Positions 34,619 through 42,142 of a DNA stretch of 64,000 bases are shown piece by piece; within the stretch, counting starts at the first letter, position 1; every line of letters begins with the position of its first letter. Made by a program: the position numbers and the translations under genes. Below the pieces are notes generated by a model that saw nothing but the letters and a program-made list of their open reading frames with translations, was not told the origin of the DNA and did not search any database. Location of the stretch: the NCBI RefSeq assembly GCF_022113815.1, contig NZ_SGOM01000003.1, positions 62,001 to 126,000 of the forward strand, given 5' to 3'. The DNA comes from Vibrio cincinnatiensis. GTDB lineage: Bacteria > Pseudomonadota > Gammaproteobacteria > Enterobacterales > Vibrionaceae.

Positions 34619-34912
34619 TTATTTCCCCTTCATTGCTAGATACAATCCGCCCGCTAATACAATACCGCCACCAATAAGCACCCATGTTTGAGTACTCAGG
34701 CCCAGCGGGCCAGCAACAACCACGGCCCGCCCGTCATTATTTTGATAGTCGGTTTGGTCTTTGCGGGCGGCATTAGGATCGGCAGATTTCGCGCTCTCTT
34801 TTTGATATGTAAAAACATCATCAATCGCCGCGCTTGTCCAACCACCGACCGCGTCTACTGCGCCACCGATGATTTCCCCACCTGTTTCTAAAATTCCGTC
34901 ATACCACGCCAT
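34619..34912 (-). CDS. Phage protein with C-terminal membrane helix, 97 aa
   Basis: 97 residues from an ATG with AAGGGG five bases upstream. The first 70 residues are soluble and partly disordered (ESAKSADPNAARKDQTDYQN). Residues about 75-93 are a membrane helix (TWVLIGGGIVLAGGLYLAM). It follows the capsid gene by nine bases, so a virion membrane protein beneath the capsid is likely. Confidence 0.62.
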   Translation of the reverse strand: MAWYDGILETGGEIIGGAVDAVGGWTSAAIDDVFTYQKESAKSADPNAARKDQTDYQNNDGRAVVVAGPLGLSTQTWVLIGGGIVLAGGLYLAMKGK

Positions 34913-34921
34913 GACCGCCCC

Positions 34922-35767
34922 TTATGCGCTTGCCGCGCCGTCTTCGATTTGCCCAACTTGCTCAATCGCTTCGACAATCACCGGTACGCTTCCGACTTCG
35001 GTTTTATCCAGCTCAAATTGAAGTTGCTTCGCGGCGGCGGTCGGTAAGCGGGACTCAACGCCAAAGCCAAATTGCGTAAAGTCACAAGTAAACCAGCCTT
35101 CATTTTGCTCAAGCCCACAAAACGCCAGATCAAACGCGTTATCTTTTTTCGTTACGTTCATTTCTTCGCGGTCATCACGAAGCACACGAACACGCTGCAC
35201 AGAGGCATCTTTAAAATGAATGCGCTTGAGAGATAAGAACGGGCTACGCTCTGCAAAATCAAATGGTGTACGACCTGTCGCAGCGGCCCACCATGTAAGC
35301 GAATACAAGCGCGGCAAATAAATACGCTTGCTTTGTGCTTGGGTCGTATGAGCGCGGGCGCGAATGGTTGGCGCTGGCTGAGCTTCTTTGTGTTTTAGCT
35401 GAATGTATAGCATCCAGATTTCACCGTTTAGCGTGACCAGTTCACCGGTACGAATGCCCGCTTTTGTATGGTAGGACAAATCCGCAAACGGGATGGTATA
35501 GCGCCCTTTTTCAACGTAGCGCTTACGATGTTCCATCAAATCAACCAAATCTTGGCCCGTCAGGTTCACAATTTCTTTGCCGTTTAATTTGAGCATGACG
35601 CGCTCAATATCTGCTGGGTCTTCGATGTTCGTGACCAAATCAATATATTGATAAGTTGGCCCTGAAACCAAGCGAAGTGTTGCTTGATTGCCCCAGTTCA
35701 CGCCCTCTACAGGGTCCAGCTCTTTAGCGCGAGGGTTGTATGGGGTCATTAGCATTTCTAAAGCCAT
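34922..35767 (-). CDS. Major capsid protein, PM2 P2-like double jelly-roll
   Basis: 281 residues from the ATG at 35767, which has GGTGG upstream (a GTG at 35779 is the alternative). PM2 P2 is 269 residues. The N-terminal pattern, a hydrophobic strand then GPTYQYIDL, IERVMLKLNGKEI and a helix with HRKRYVEKGRYTIPF, runs parallel to the start of P2 as I remember it (QTYEVIDL, IKNVRVELDGR, HKRKIKAGVVSFHF). The chain is long and beta-rich, without a helix bundle or Hong-Kong-97-type motifs. It is immediately downstream of the packaging ATPase region and surrounded by membrane proteins. A structure search would confirm the two jelly rolls. Confidence 0.75.
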   Translation of the reverse strand: MALEMLMTPYNPRAKELDPVEGVNWGNQATLRLVSGPTYQYIDLVTNIEDPADIERVMLKLNGKEIVNLTGQDLVDLMEHRKRYVEKGRYTIPFADLSYHTKAGIRTGELVTLNGEIWMLYIQLKHKEAQPAPTIRARAHTTQAQSKRIYLPRLYSLTWWAAATGRTPFDFAERSPFLSLKRIHFKDASVQRVRVLRDDREEMNVTKKDNAFDLAFCGLEQNEGWFTCDFTQFGFGVESRLPTAAAKQLQFELDKTEVGSVPVIVEAIEQVGQIEDGAASA

Positions 35768-35769
35768 AA

Positions 35770-35910
35770 TTAAAACCACCCTTCTTTTTTAGGCTGAACA
35801 AAATCACGAACCGGAGCTAACGCCCCAACGTTATTGATTGCTGCCAGTAAAAGCAGAGTGATCCCCGATGTAACGAGAATCGGAGTAAGTGTTTTCTTGT
35901 TTAAAGCCAT
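35770..35910 (-). CDS. Tiny phage membrane protein, 46 aa
   Basis: 46 residues with one helix (TPILVTSGITLLLLAAINNV) and a polar tail. AAGGG lies six bases before the ATG. Its stop is two bases before the capsid start. Probably a virion membrane protein. Confidence 0.6.
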   Translation of the reverse strand: MALNKKTLTPILVTSGITLLLLAAINNVGALAPVRDFVQPKKEGWF

Positions 35911-35988
35911 TTTCTAGCCCTTGCTGTTGTGTATTGAATAAACAAAAGAGGCTTTATTACGCGAAAAAGAAAGGGGAATAGATAGGGG

Positions 35989-36043
35989 GTAAAACCTAAT
36001 AGGCTAATGGCTTAGCCTATTAGGTTACGGGGTTAGGTTTTAC
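35989..36043. repeat. Palindromic element between the packaging ATPase and capsid genes
   Basis: A perfect 15-bp inverted repeat, AACCTAATAGGCTAA / TTAGCCTATTAGGTT, with a 4-base loop (35993-36026). A second, overlapping inverted repeat of 11 bp (GTAAAACCTAA / TTAGGTTTTAC, 35989-35999 and 36033-36043) includes the ATPase stop codon. On the minus strand the hairpin is followed by TTTTACC only, so termination would be partial. An origin, packaging signal or attenuator are the candidates. Confidence 0.8.
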
Positions 36044-36749
36044 AGTTTATTTGTCCTTGTTTTATGTTGCCGATACCCTCACCAACAAGCAAATACTCCG
36101 CAATGCCTTTATTAAATTTGGCACTTTTCAGGCTTGCTAACTGCGTAATGGGAACCCCTCGCGCATCGCTAATGTATTTTGCATCAACAGACGATTGCAA
36201 CGCACCCACCCACCAGTTGGGCGATTGACTTATCACGGTTTTGGGTACTTCTTGCGGACGCTGGAAACAAGCGTGCATCACTAACCCATATTGACGCCCG
36301 CCGCGCCACAGCTCCCCCGCCTTTCCTTGAAGTTTTCCCGCCGTTTCACTCGCGCTGGCTAATTCTTCAATTACAACGTGAAACTGGGGCTTTAAACCGT
36401 CCCCCAAGGCCCAAATGATGCGCGCAAACATTTCGACATTTTCCGGCGTGGCTTCTTTGATTAAAGCTACTTTAAACGGCTTTTTCCCACTTCGGCCCGC
36501 AACCAGCGCTTTAGCAAACGAGCCAAACTCACGAAAGCCCCGCACTTGCTGACCTTGGAATCGCTTGCCGCTGTAGTTTTCGTAGGGGTCAAAGAAGGCC
36601 GCTTGCGAGCCTTTCGGAACTAACCCCATTTTTTTCACCGCCGTGGTTTTTCCGCTTCCGGTTGTCCCAATATAAACCACATGCTCAGCATTCAGCGCTT
36701 GGTTACTGTTACGCGGCGGCGGTAGCCGTATCTGTGGTTTTTTCGCCAT
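36033..36749 (-). CDS. Genome-packaging ATPase, PM2 P9-like (FtsK/HerA superfamily)
   Basis: 238 residues from the ATG at 36749; a GTG at 36758 with a nearer ribosome site would add three. PM2 P9 is of similar size. Walker A is YIGTTGSGKTTAVKKMG (residues about 26-42). Walker B is HVVIEELA near residue 124. A sensor-like segment GLVMHACFQRPQEVPKTV follows. This is the A32-like packaging ATPase of tailless membrane-containing phages, which pumps DNA into the preformed capsid. It overlaps the upstream gene by about 40 bases. Confidence 0.85.
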   Translation of the reverse strand: MAKKPQIRLPPPRNSNQALNAEHVVYIGTTGSGKTTAVKKMGLVPKGSQAAFFDPYENYSGKRFQGQQVRGFREFGSFAKALVAGRSGKKPFKVALIKEATPENVEMFARIIWALGDGLKPQFHVVIEELASASETAGKLQGKAGELWRGGRQYGLVMHACFQRPQEVPKTVISQSPNWWVGALQSSVDAKYISDARGVPITQLASLKSAKFNKGIAEYLLVGEGIGNIKQGQINCKT

Positions 36750-37176
36750 CGTTCGCACTTGCTCCCATGTGTTCAGTTTGTAATTTCATTAACTGCTTAC
36801 GGCTTGAGAGATAAAGCCCAAGCGCTGCGCCACTAAAGATAAGTTCTTCTTTCCACTGCTCAAACCATGCAAGCCACGTTAAACCGTGTTTTTGCATTAG
36901 CGGCCCAGAAGCGGCAAGAAACTTATCCTTGCTCTTTTCGTCAAATTCAAAGGGCAAGCCCGATGCGCTAGCGATGTATTGCTCTGACATAACCATCCCC
37001 ATCTCTACCATTGCCACAGCGGCGGCGGGGTCTAGCTCGGTTTCTTTAGTTTGGTCGCTCTCTTCTTCCCCAGACTCTACGCCGTCTACCGCCCCCAAAT
37101 CCTGCAGCATTTCATTAAAATTAGGGTCGTTTGCAGCGTCTAATTCCTGAGTGTCCATTTCGTTATCTTCAATCAT
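36709..37176 (-). CDS. Unknown acidic phage protein, 155 aa
   Basis: 155 residues. Residues 1-50 are strongly acidic and probably disordered. The remainder has helices (AAAVAMVEMGMVMSEQYIAS; ELIFSGAALGLYLSSRKQLM), the last weakly hydrophobic, suggesting membrane contact. It overlaps the previous stop (ATGA) and the next gene by about 40 bases. Not recognised. Confidence 0.58.
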   Translation of the reverse strand: MIEDNEMDTQELDAANDPNFNEMLQDLGAVDGVESGEEESDQTKETELDPAAAVAMVEMGMVMSEQYIASASGLPFEFDEKSKDKFLAASGPLMQKHGLTWLAWFEQWKEELIFSGAALGLYLSSRKQLMKLQTEHMGASANDGEKTTDTATAAA

Positions 37177-37631
37177 GCGGTTTTTTCCTTAGCTCTGAGT
37201 TGATACATAATAAAAAGGGCCAGCGCCCCCATGGCAATAAGCCACGGCTTAGCGGCTTCAAGCCTTGTTTTTATTGGCTTCGCTGGCGTTTCGGTTGCCA
37301 GCTCTAAAGCTGGCTTGTTTTCGGCTTCTTCCGGCTCACAAAGCGTTACCCCGTCACCATTTGAAGCCGCAGCGGGCAAAGCTTCAAGCGGTTTAAGCTC
37401 ACCTTTGCTTTCTTTCATGTGCGATTTTATCCAGCTTTGAAAGGCTTCCCCTTTCCCTTGCTGAAACCCGCAATTCGGGCAGTTATAGTAAAGCCGCCCA
37501 ACATTCCGCTTATTTTTTGGCGGTTCACCCGCCGCTATGATTTTGTGCTCACCCACGGCGTGAACCGTGGACACCGCCCCGCAGTCGGGCATATGACAGC
37601 ACACATATCCCTTAATTGGATTCTTCGACAT
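37173..37631 (-). CDS. Zinc-ribbon phage protein with C-terminal membrane helix, 152 aa
   Basis: 152 residues from the ATG at 37631 (GGGGG upstream). The N-terminal 60 residues carry cysteine pairs: CCHMPDC and YYNCPNCGFQQG, the outline of a topoisomerase-type or Ogr-type zinc ribbon. A Pro/Glu/Ala-rich linker follows, and residues about 127-145 form a helix (WLIAMGALALFIMYQ). A zinc ribbon with a membrane anchor is unusual; a regulator or a DNA-membrane tether for replication or packaging are possible. Confidence 0.62.
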   Translation of the reverse strand: MSKNPIKGYVCCHMPDCGAVSTVHAVGEHKIIAAGEPPKNKRNVGRLYYNCPNCGFQQGKGEAFQSWIKSHMKESKGELKPLEALPAAASNGDGVTLCEPEEAENKPALELATETPAKPIKTRLEAAKPWLIAMGALALFIMYQLRAKEKTA

Positions 37632-37788
37632 TACACCCCCTTTCAAGCGCGTTTAATCGCTCGTTTGTTTCTTTCATCCAAACCAAGAGCAAACGAAGCG
37701 GAGCCGCTACCATTTTTAATAATGGATTCTTCGCGGCTTTGTTAACTTCTAGCTCTAATTCGTTAGTGATTGCCTCAGTTTTATTCAT
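37612..37788 (-). CDS. Small phage protein, 58 aa
   Basis: 58 residues from the ATG at 37788 (AGG upstream). It has an acidic helix (TNELELEVNKAAKN), a basic hydrophobic centre (LLKMVAAPLRLLLVWMKE) and a coil end. It overlaps the next gene. Possibly membrane associated; unknown. Confidence 0.5.
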   Translation of the reverse strand: MNKTEAITNELELEVNKAAKNPLLKMVAAPLRLLLVWMKETNERLNALERGCNVEESN

Positions 37789-37814
37789 GTTGTGTTTACC
37801 TAGCATTTTTGTTG

Positions 37815-39800
37815 TTAGTGATAAAAGACACTGGCTTGCTCATACATCGACCAAAAATGAGCGTTTTGTCTGTCGAACTCATCACGACTTATCGTGACAG
37901 GCTCGAAGGGGTCGCGCTTGACGGCCTCCCAATAAGCCCGTTTTTCAATAAATTCGTGGTATTGATTCTGGTATTGAACTTGCGCCGCTTCTTTTATGTC
38001 GGATAAGTCCACATCGTTATAAAGCGGCGTCATTGACCATCCCCGCGCCCCTGCCGCCCACTTTAAAAACTGGTTTATTCTGATTTCGGCTTTTTTATCA
38101 AAGGTGATGCAAAAGCGGTTTTTTGCGCTAACGTGCATCCCTGCCGCTTTGGTTTCGGCTCGCGCATTTTTAATCTGATTTTCAAGGCGTGTGATTCGGT
38201 TTTTTAGCTTCGCCAGCGTGGCTACATCGTTTTTAGCCTTGGCTATCCCTGCCGCCTTAATGCTTTGCTCTTTCAGGTTTTCAGCCCGTTTAATGCTTCG
38301 TAATATCGGCTTTTTCCATCTGTCTAGCTTGTGCCCAAGCTCTGCAATAATTCCGGCCATATTTCCGGCCTCAAAGCTTGTTAGTGTTTCCCATTTTGGT
38401 GCGCGTGTACATGCGGCCATGCCATAACGATTCCCGCGAATAATCCCTTGATTTTCCTTGTCACCCTTAGCCGCATAGCCCACCGCTTTGATGATGTAAG
38501 TTCCGGCGGCCTCTGGCTTTTTGATGCGCTGCAGATTGGCAAAACCATTCCCCCAGAGTGACTCTATCTTTTCAGACCAGGCGATGAATAACTCCGGCGT
38601 CATGTCCCAATCCATTAATAAATGCACATGCGGGTTTGGTTCGCCGCCCTCGTTCGCTGGACACTCAGCCACCCATAGATAATGAAAATCCGATTTTTCG
38701 GGCATCACACACGCTTCTTGCTTGGGAAACGGACAATACAAACGCCCGCTTTCGCTGTCTCGCTCTGTGACATACGCTTTAAACCCGCGCTTTCTGGCTT
38801 TTTTTAGTGCATTGATAAACCCTGACACTTCCGCGCCTATCGTTGTCTTTGCACCTACCACACGCCAGAGCTTTTCTGGTTTAGCGAACAACGGCGAGTA
38901 TGGCCCCGCAATTTCGCCGTTTTCATTCATTAGCGTTGTGTTTTTTATCTTGCCCCGATACCACTCAATAGCGGTATATGGCCCCGCTACCTCGTTCACA
39001 CTTACCGCAAAATTTTGCACAAAGCCCACTGGCGAATAGAAAAGCCCGTCTTCAGTCAAATCTGTGCCATCTAACACGCGGCGGCGGCGCTCTTCATCAA
39101 ACGTTAACGTTAAAAACGTCTTAAACCCGCCATGCCTCACCGCCACATAAGCGCCAGATTCAAAAATATTTTTTACGGCGCGGGCGGTCAGTTTTTCCGT
39201 GAATCTATCACCGCTATTTTCAGCGGGTGCCCTTTCCGCTGGGGTTTCAATCACTTGAATTAATCGGGTTTGTTGCGACCATTCGCGGGTTTGCAACTGA
39301 ATTTTTACGACAGGTTTTTTATCTGCTAAGGATTTTTTATTGTTGCTATTGAGAATTACGCCCCGACTTACCGCCGCAAAAGTGCCGCTATCAGGCTGTG
39401 AGTGGTATTTATACGGATTTAATACTAGCGGGCCGCGTATCGACTTTTTTAGCGCGTGTAGGCGGGATGATTGCAATTTATAGCGTTTAAATGCCTCTTT
39501 CCCACTTGTCCGACTTTTGTGCCCTTTGACTAGCCTATTATCTCCGGCACTTCGTGCCGCCGCTTCGCGGATATGTTTCTCTATTGCTTTAACACGAACA
39601 GGCGTTAACTGCTCAGCATTTTTTAACTTTTCCTCTTCGCTTTGCTTCCATTCCTGAAAATCGGAAACAAAAAAACCGCAACGTTGCGCGGTAATGTTTT
39701 TTCTTGCTTTGTCTGATTGGTCAATGGCTCCAACTGCATACAGCAAAGCGTTTTGATTGAGGCCCACTTCATGCGGGCCAAATTTTGAGATCAATTCCAT
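37815..39800 (-). CDS. Replication initiator, HUH endonuclease (PM2 P12 / phage A-protein type)
   Basis: 661 residues, close to PM2 P12. A HUH motif lies in GEPNPHVHLLMDW (His-x-His near residue 391), and the following Y motif TYIIKAVGYAAKG holds two tyrosines near residues 434 and 441. Cys and basic residues continue downstream. These are the metal site and nucleophile of superfamily I rolling-circle initiators, which nick the plus strand and ligate it after one round. An Arg/Lys-rich helical part follows (RITRLENQIKNARAETKA). Its start overlaps the preceding stop as TAATG. Confidence 0.85.
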   Translation of the reverse strand: MELISKFGPHEVGLNQNALLYAVGAIDQSDKARKNITAQRCGFFVSDFQEWKQSEEEKLKNAEQLTPVRVKAIEKHIREAAARSAGDNRLVKGHKSRTSGKEAFKRYKLQSSRLHALKKSIRGPLVLNPYKYHSQPDSGTFAAVSRGVILNSNNKKSLADKKPVVKIQLQTREWSQQTRLIQVIETPAERAPAENSGDRFTEKLTARAVKNIFESGAYVAVRHGGFKTFLTLTFDEERRRRVLDGTDLTEDGLFYSPVGFVQNFAVSVNEVAGPYTAIEWYRGKIKNTTLMNENGEIAGPYSPLFAKPEKLWRVVGAKTTIGAEVSGFINALKKARKRGFKAYVTERDSESGRLYCPFPKQEACVMPEKSDFHYLWVAECPANEGGEPNPHVHLLMDWDMTPELFIAWSEKIESLWGNGFANLQRIKKPEAAGTYIIKAVGYAAKGDKENQGIIRGNRYGMAACTRAPKWETLTSFEAGNMAGIIAELGHKLDRWKKPILRSIKRAENLKEQSIKAAGIAKAKNDVATLAKLKNRITRLENQIKNARAETKAAGMHVSAKNRFCITFDKKAEIRINQFLKWAAGARGWSMTPLYNDVDLSDIKEAAQVQYQNQYHEFIEKRAYWEAVKRDPFEPVTISRDEFDRQNAHFWSMYEQASVFYH

Positions 39801-39994
39801 TACATAAACACCATGAAACGGCGGTTTTTATCAATTGCGATTAATGCCGTATTTCCTGCCATGTATTTAACCGCGTTTCCTGTGTGATATTCACACTCAG
39901 CCACAGCGCGAAAGAAATTGCGTGAAGGTTTGAACGGCAACGGCTCACCCGTTGGTAAACATTTCTCGTTGTTCCAAATTTCAACCGTTGCCAT
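39800..39994 (-). CDS. Small phage protein, 64 aa
   Basis: 64 residues, soluble, compact; the end reads AVKYMAGNTALIAIDKNRRF. No family recognised. It directly precedes and overlaps the initiator gene (TAATG), so it may assist replication. No strong ribosome site. Confidence 0.5.
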   Translation of the reverse strand: MATVEIWNNEKCLPTGEPLPFKPSRNFFRAVAECEYHTGNAVKYMAGNTALIAIDKNRRFMVFM

Positions 39995-39998
39995 TGCA

Positions 39999-40175
39999 TT
40001 AGCCCACCGTAGCCCAGTTACACAAAAACGTCATAACACCCACTAGCGCCCATACTTCTAGCATTGCGTGCCCGATATCACTAAAAGTAAATTTAAACGT
40101 GGCGGGGTTATAATCGCGCCCCATCAAAAAGCCAAAAAATCCGACAAGGAAAACGCCGAGAATAGATAGACTCAT
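39999..40175 (-). CDS. Small two-helix phage membrane protein, 58 aa
   Basis: 58 residues with helices at residues 3-19 (LSILGVFLVGFFGFLMG) and about 38-54. AAAGGAG lies eight bases upstream, a strong site. The stop is four bases before the next start. Unknown role. Confidence 0.58.
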   Translation of the reverse strand: MSLSILGVFLVGFFGFLMGRDYNPATFKFTFSDIGHAMLEVWALVGVMTFLCNWATVG

Positions 40176-40468
40176 TAAGGAAACTCCTTTAGAACTTCAC
40201 CCGCTCTGCGTAAATTTTTAGCGAATCCAGAATCACATTCTGGCGCTAACTCAGAAGCTGCAATTAAACTCTCTCCCGCCCGTCTTAACGCTCTTTTCTG
40301 ATAGCTTTCTTTTTTTATTTTGCTTTTAAACTCAATTTCAGATGTAAACCCCTTACAAGCCTTACACTTAATAAGCCTAGGAGCTACAGCGAAAGCTATA
40401 ACTTCTAACGTTTGTTGCGTTCCACATGCTCTGCATTCGTAATAATAAGTAATTGGCGGGAGACTCAT
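40175..40468 (-). CDS. Zinc-finger phage protein, 97 aa
   Basis: 97 residues from the ATG at 40468 (GGGGG upstream), overlapping the previous stop as ATGA. Cysteine pairs CRACG and CKACKG, about 20 residues apart, make a zinc ribbon. The C-terminal half is helical and basic. Probably a phage transcription regulator of the Ogr/Delta kind in role, though not in clear homology. Confidence 0.58.
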   Translation of the reverse strand: MSLPPITYYYECRACGTQQTLEVIAFAVAPRLIKCKACKGFTSEIEFKSKIKKESYQKRALRRAGESLIAASELAPECDSGFAKNLRRAGEVLKEFP

Positions 40469-40956
40469 AAATCCCCCATTAATTCGCAATCGGGACAAAC
40501 ATCATGATCACTTTTAAACGTGTTTTTGCATGAATCACAAAGCTCTATGGAAGATTCCGCGCCTTTGGTTTTCACCTCCGGCGCTTCCTCTTGCTTGCGG
40601 ATTTCGTTTCGTCTCACAAGTTCGCGGCGCATTGGCGACCAGCTAGCATTTTTAAAGGTTTCGCTCTTTTTATTTCTTTTAATTGCTAGCCATAAACTAA
40701 ATGGCGACTTGGCGACACTCTTAGCTAAAAAAGCCGTGTAGCTATCTGGATAATCACGAATCATAATTTGATTACTAAAAGTTTTATTCCAGTGCTTATG
40801 GCTTTTCTCGATAGATTGCGCCAACTCAGTAGCAAAATTACCACCATAGCGCAGCGTTAAATTAGTAAAGTGGTAGGACATGAATGCGATATTTCTAGCA
40901 CGATACGCGCTAGCCAATCTCTTGTATTGCACCTTGGTAAAATCAAAATGGCTCAT
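40465..40956 (-). CDS. Phage protein with C-terminal zinc ribbon, 163 aa
   Basis: 163 residues. The first 120 are basic and helical (KRLASAYRARNIAFMSYHF; LAIKRNKKSETF). The last 25 hold CDSCKNTFKSDHDVCPDC, a four-cysteine zinc ribbon. Not recognised as a family. Its place near the operon promoter suggests an early, DNA-linked function. Confidence 0.58.
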   Translation of the reverse strand: MSHFDFTKVQYKRLASAYRARNIAFMSYHFTNLTLRYGGNFATELAQSIEKSHKHWNKTFSNQIMIRDYPDSYTAFLAKSVAKSPFSLWLAIKRNKKSETFKNASWSPMRRELVRRNEIRKQEEAPEVKTKGAESSIELCDSCKNTFKSDHDVCPDCELMGDL

Positions 40957-41144
40957 GCTTCACCCCCTTGGCGAAAACGTGCAGGGATGAATACTTGAGG
41001 TTTTCTTGGGGCTTTTTCTGCTAACATGGCCCGTAATTTTGCAACCATTTCGAGAGAGTTAGCGGTTTTCTGTGGGTCGGGATTAATACACCCCGCCATG
41101 TCGGGACATGGCAAATGAATTGGGTCTAAAATTTGTCGTTCCAT
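40953..41144 (-). CDS. Small phage early protein, 63 aa
   Basis: 63 residues from the ATG at 41144, chosen over an in-frame GTG at 41216 because GGAGG lies eight bases upstream. It has two Cys (LPCPDMAGC) and a helix (SLEMVAKLRAMLAEKA). First gene of the leftward operon; unknown. Confidence 0.55.
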   Translation of the reverse strand: MERQILDPIHLPCPDMAGCINPDPQKTANSLEMVAKLRAMLAEKAPRKPQVFIPARFRQGGEA

Positions 41145-41288
41145 CGTTCTAGCCTCCGCAAGCTGTTTCACAAACTGACGGAACAAACAATATTTCCAAT
41201 TATTAGATATGTCCACTCAGCGGAAATAGTGAAATGAACAAAATGATCGCCTATGATTTAACAAATTGAGGCTTATAGGGTTAAAAAA
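41145..41288. promoter_or_regulatory. Divergent phage control region
   Basis: The 144 bases between the leftward operon and the rightward repressor-like gene must hold the early promoter and operator. It is AT-rich and includes the repeat-like GATTTAACAAATT. No operator can be delimited by eye. Confidence 0.5.
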
Positions 41289-41552
41289 ATGAACTATACA
41301 AATTTACTTTTAAATAGAGTTAAAGCTAAGTTCAACCTAACTTCAGAGTATCAATTAGCAAAATATCTTGATGTTCCTCATAGCAGTTTGCATAGGTGGC
41401 GTAAAAGTGCTACTTCAATGGAATGGGACACCGCTTTTAAAATCGCCGATTTGCTCGGCGAAAGTGATCAAAATGTCGTCTATGGTTTGATTGACGATAA
41501 GTACAATAATCCTAGATTAGTCAATGCGTTACATGAAGCGCGGCAGTCATAA
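41289..41552 (+). CDS. Phage repressor / Cro-like regulator (DUF3693-like), 87 aa
   Basis: 87 residues. A Cro/C1 helix-turn-helix is clear in LTSEYQLAKYLDVPHSSLHRW and the following AFKIADLLGESDQN. It resembles the short DUF3693 regulators of vibrio phages. It is divergent from the whole lytic train, the usual position of a lysogeny repressor. It starts six bases after AGGGTT. It ends just before attR. Confidence 0.78.
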   Translation: MNYTNLLLNRVKAKFNLTSEYQLAKYLDVPHSSLHRWRKSATSMEWDTAFKIADLLGESDQNVVYGLIDDKYNNPRLVNALHEARQS

Positions 41553-41557
41553 ATCCG

Positions 41558-41585
41558 CTTTACCACATTATACGTAATGCGCACC
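41558..41585. promoter_or_regulatory. dif-like site (attR of the prophage)
   Basis: The same centre TATACG and XerC arm TAATGCGCAC as the dif at 29467, giving a 16-bp direct repeat. The XerD arm (CTTTACCACAT) matches the host arm at 7 of 11 positions. A good XerC arm with a poor XerD arm is the usual appearance of phage attP-derived halves in Xer-dependent elements. The outer XerC arm is host-side. Confidence 0.82.
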
Positions 41586-41675
41586 TTAGACTAAAGGCAG
41601 TATAGATAAAAGATTATTCTATTAACTTACTGATATATTAAAGATTTTCATCTTTGGCGGCTCCTGAGTTAAAGA

Positions 41676-42014
41676 TTACCATAAGTGTTTTTCTTCAATA
41701 TGAATTCTGATCATGTAGTCAGGCTGTTGGTAAGAGTACTTTTTGCCTACCTTTATATATTGTTTGATCTGACGGCATTTGCTGGATGAGCCTGTGGATG
41801 TAATTTTCCTTATTTCTGCTTTTTTATCAGTGAGATGACGCATGTATATAAACACATCACAATAGCCAGACAAGGAAAATTGGTTCTTTTTTAGTTTTTT
41901 GACCAACTGGTGCTTAATTTTCTTTGCTGTCGGGTTACTTTCTGTATCATCAGCAAAAGCTGTCATCACTGTAATGCTTAATATTAACCCCAACCAAATA
42001 GATAATTTATTCAT
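41676..42014 (-). CDS. Exported protein with TolA/TonB C-terminal-like domain
   Basis: 112 residues. The signal peptide MNKLSIWLGLILSITVMTAFA is clear. The mature part is basic, with two Cys (GYCDVFIYMRHL; SSSKCRQIKQYI) in the arrangement of TonB/TolA C-terminal domains, including YMIRIHIEE at the end. The assignment is by shape, not clear homology. It is the first host gene right of the prophage, unaffected by it. Confidence 0.55.
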   Translation of the reverse strand: MNKLSIWLGLILSITVMTAFADDTESNPTAKKIKHQLVKKLKKNQFSLSGYCDVFIYMRHLTDKKAEIRKITSTGSSSKCRQIKQYIKVGKKYSYQQPDYMIRIHIEEKHLW

Positions 42015-42142
42015 CAGCCTTTCCTAATTAAAAATGACAGCAGAATAATATTGAATTTGTTGAGCTATGTTAGTGTGATTGGGTGGATTCTCGATGCACT
42101 TAGTAAAGTAATGAAATTGGTGATGTTACTCAGTTCATAGAT

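Larger units (their letters stand above)
29478..41574. mobile_element. PM2-like (corticovirus-related) prophage integrated at dif
   Basis: A 12.09-kb segment (distance between equivalent bases of the two dif-like sites) bounded by the dif at 29467-29494 and the dif-like site at 41558-41585. It carries a HUH replication initiator, a small packaging ATPase, a PM2 P2-like capsid protein, many one-helix membrane proteins, a muramidase-like virion enzyme, a holin candidate, regulators and a Doc toxin pair. It has no integrase, tail, terminase or portal gene. The gene train is leftward from 41144 to 30928, with regulators at both ends on the plus strand. The composition looks richer in G+C than the host flanks. 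It is most simply a tailless membrane-containing phage integrated by host XerCD. Confidence 0.85.

Noticed and set aside
41676..42014. Prophage-encoded exported protein
   Set aside because: It lies right of attR, so it belongs to the host chromosome.
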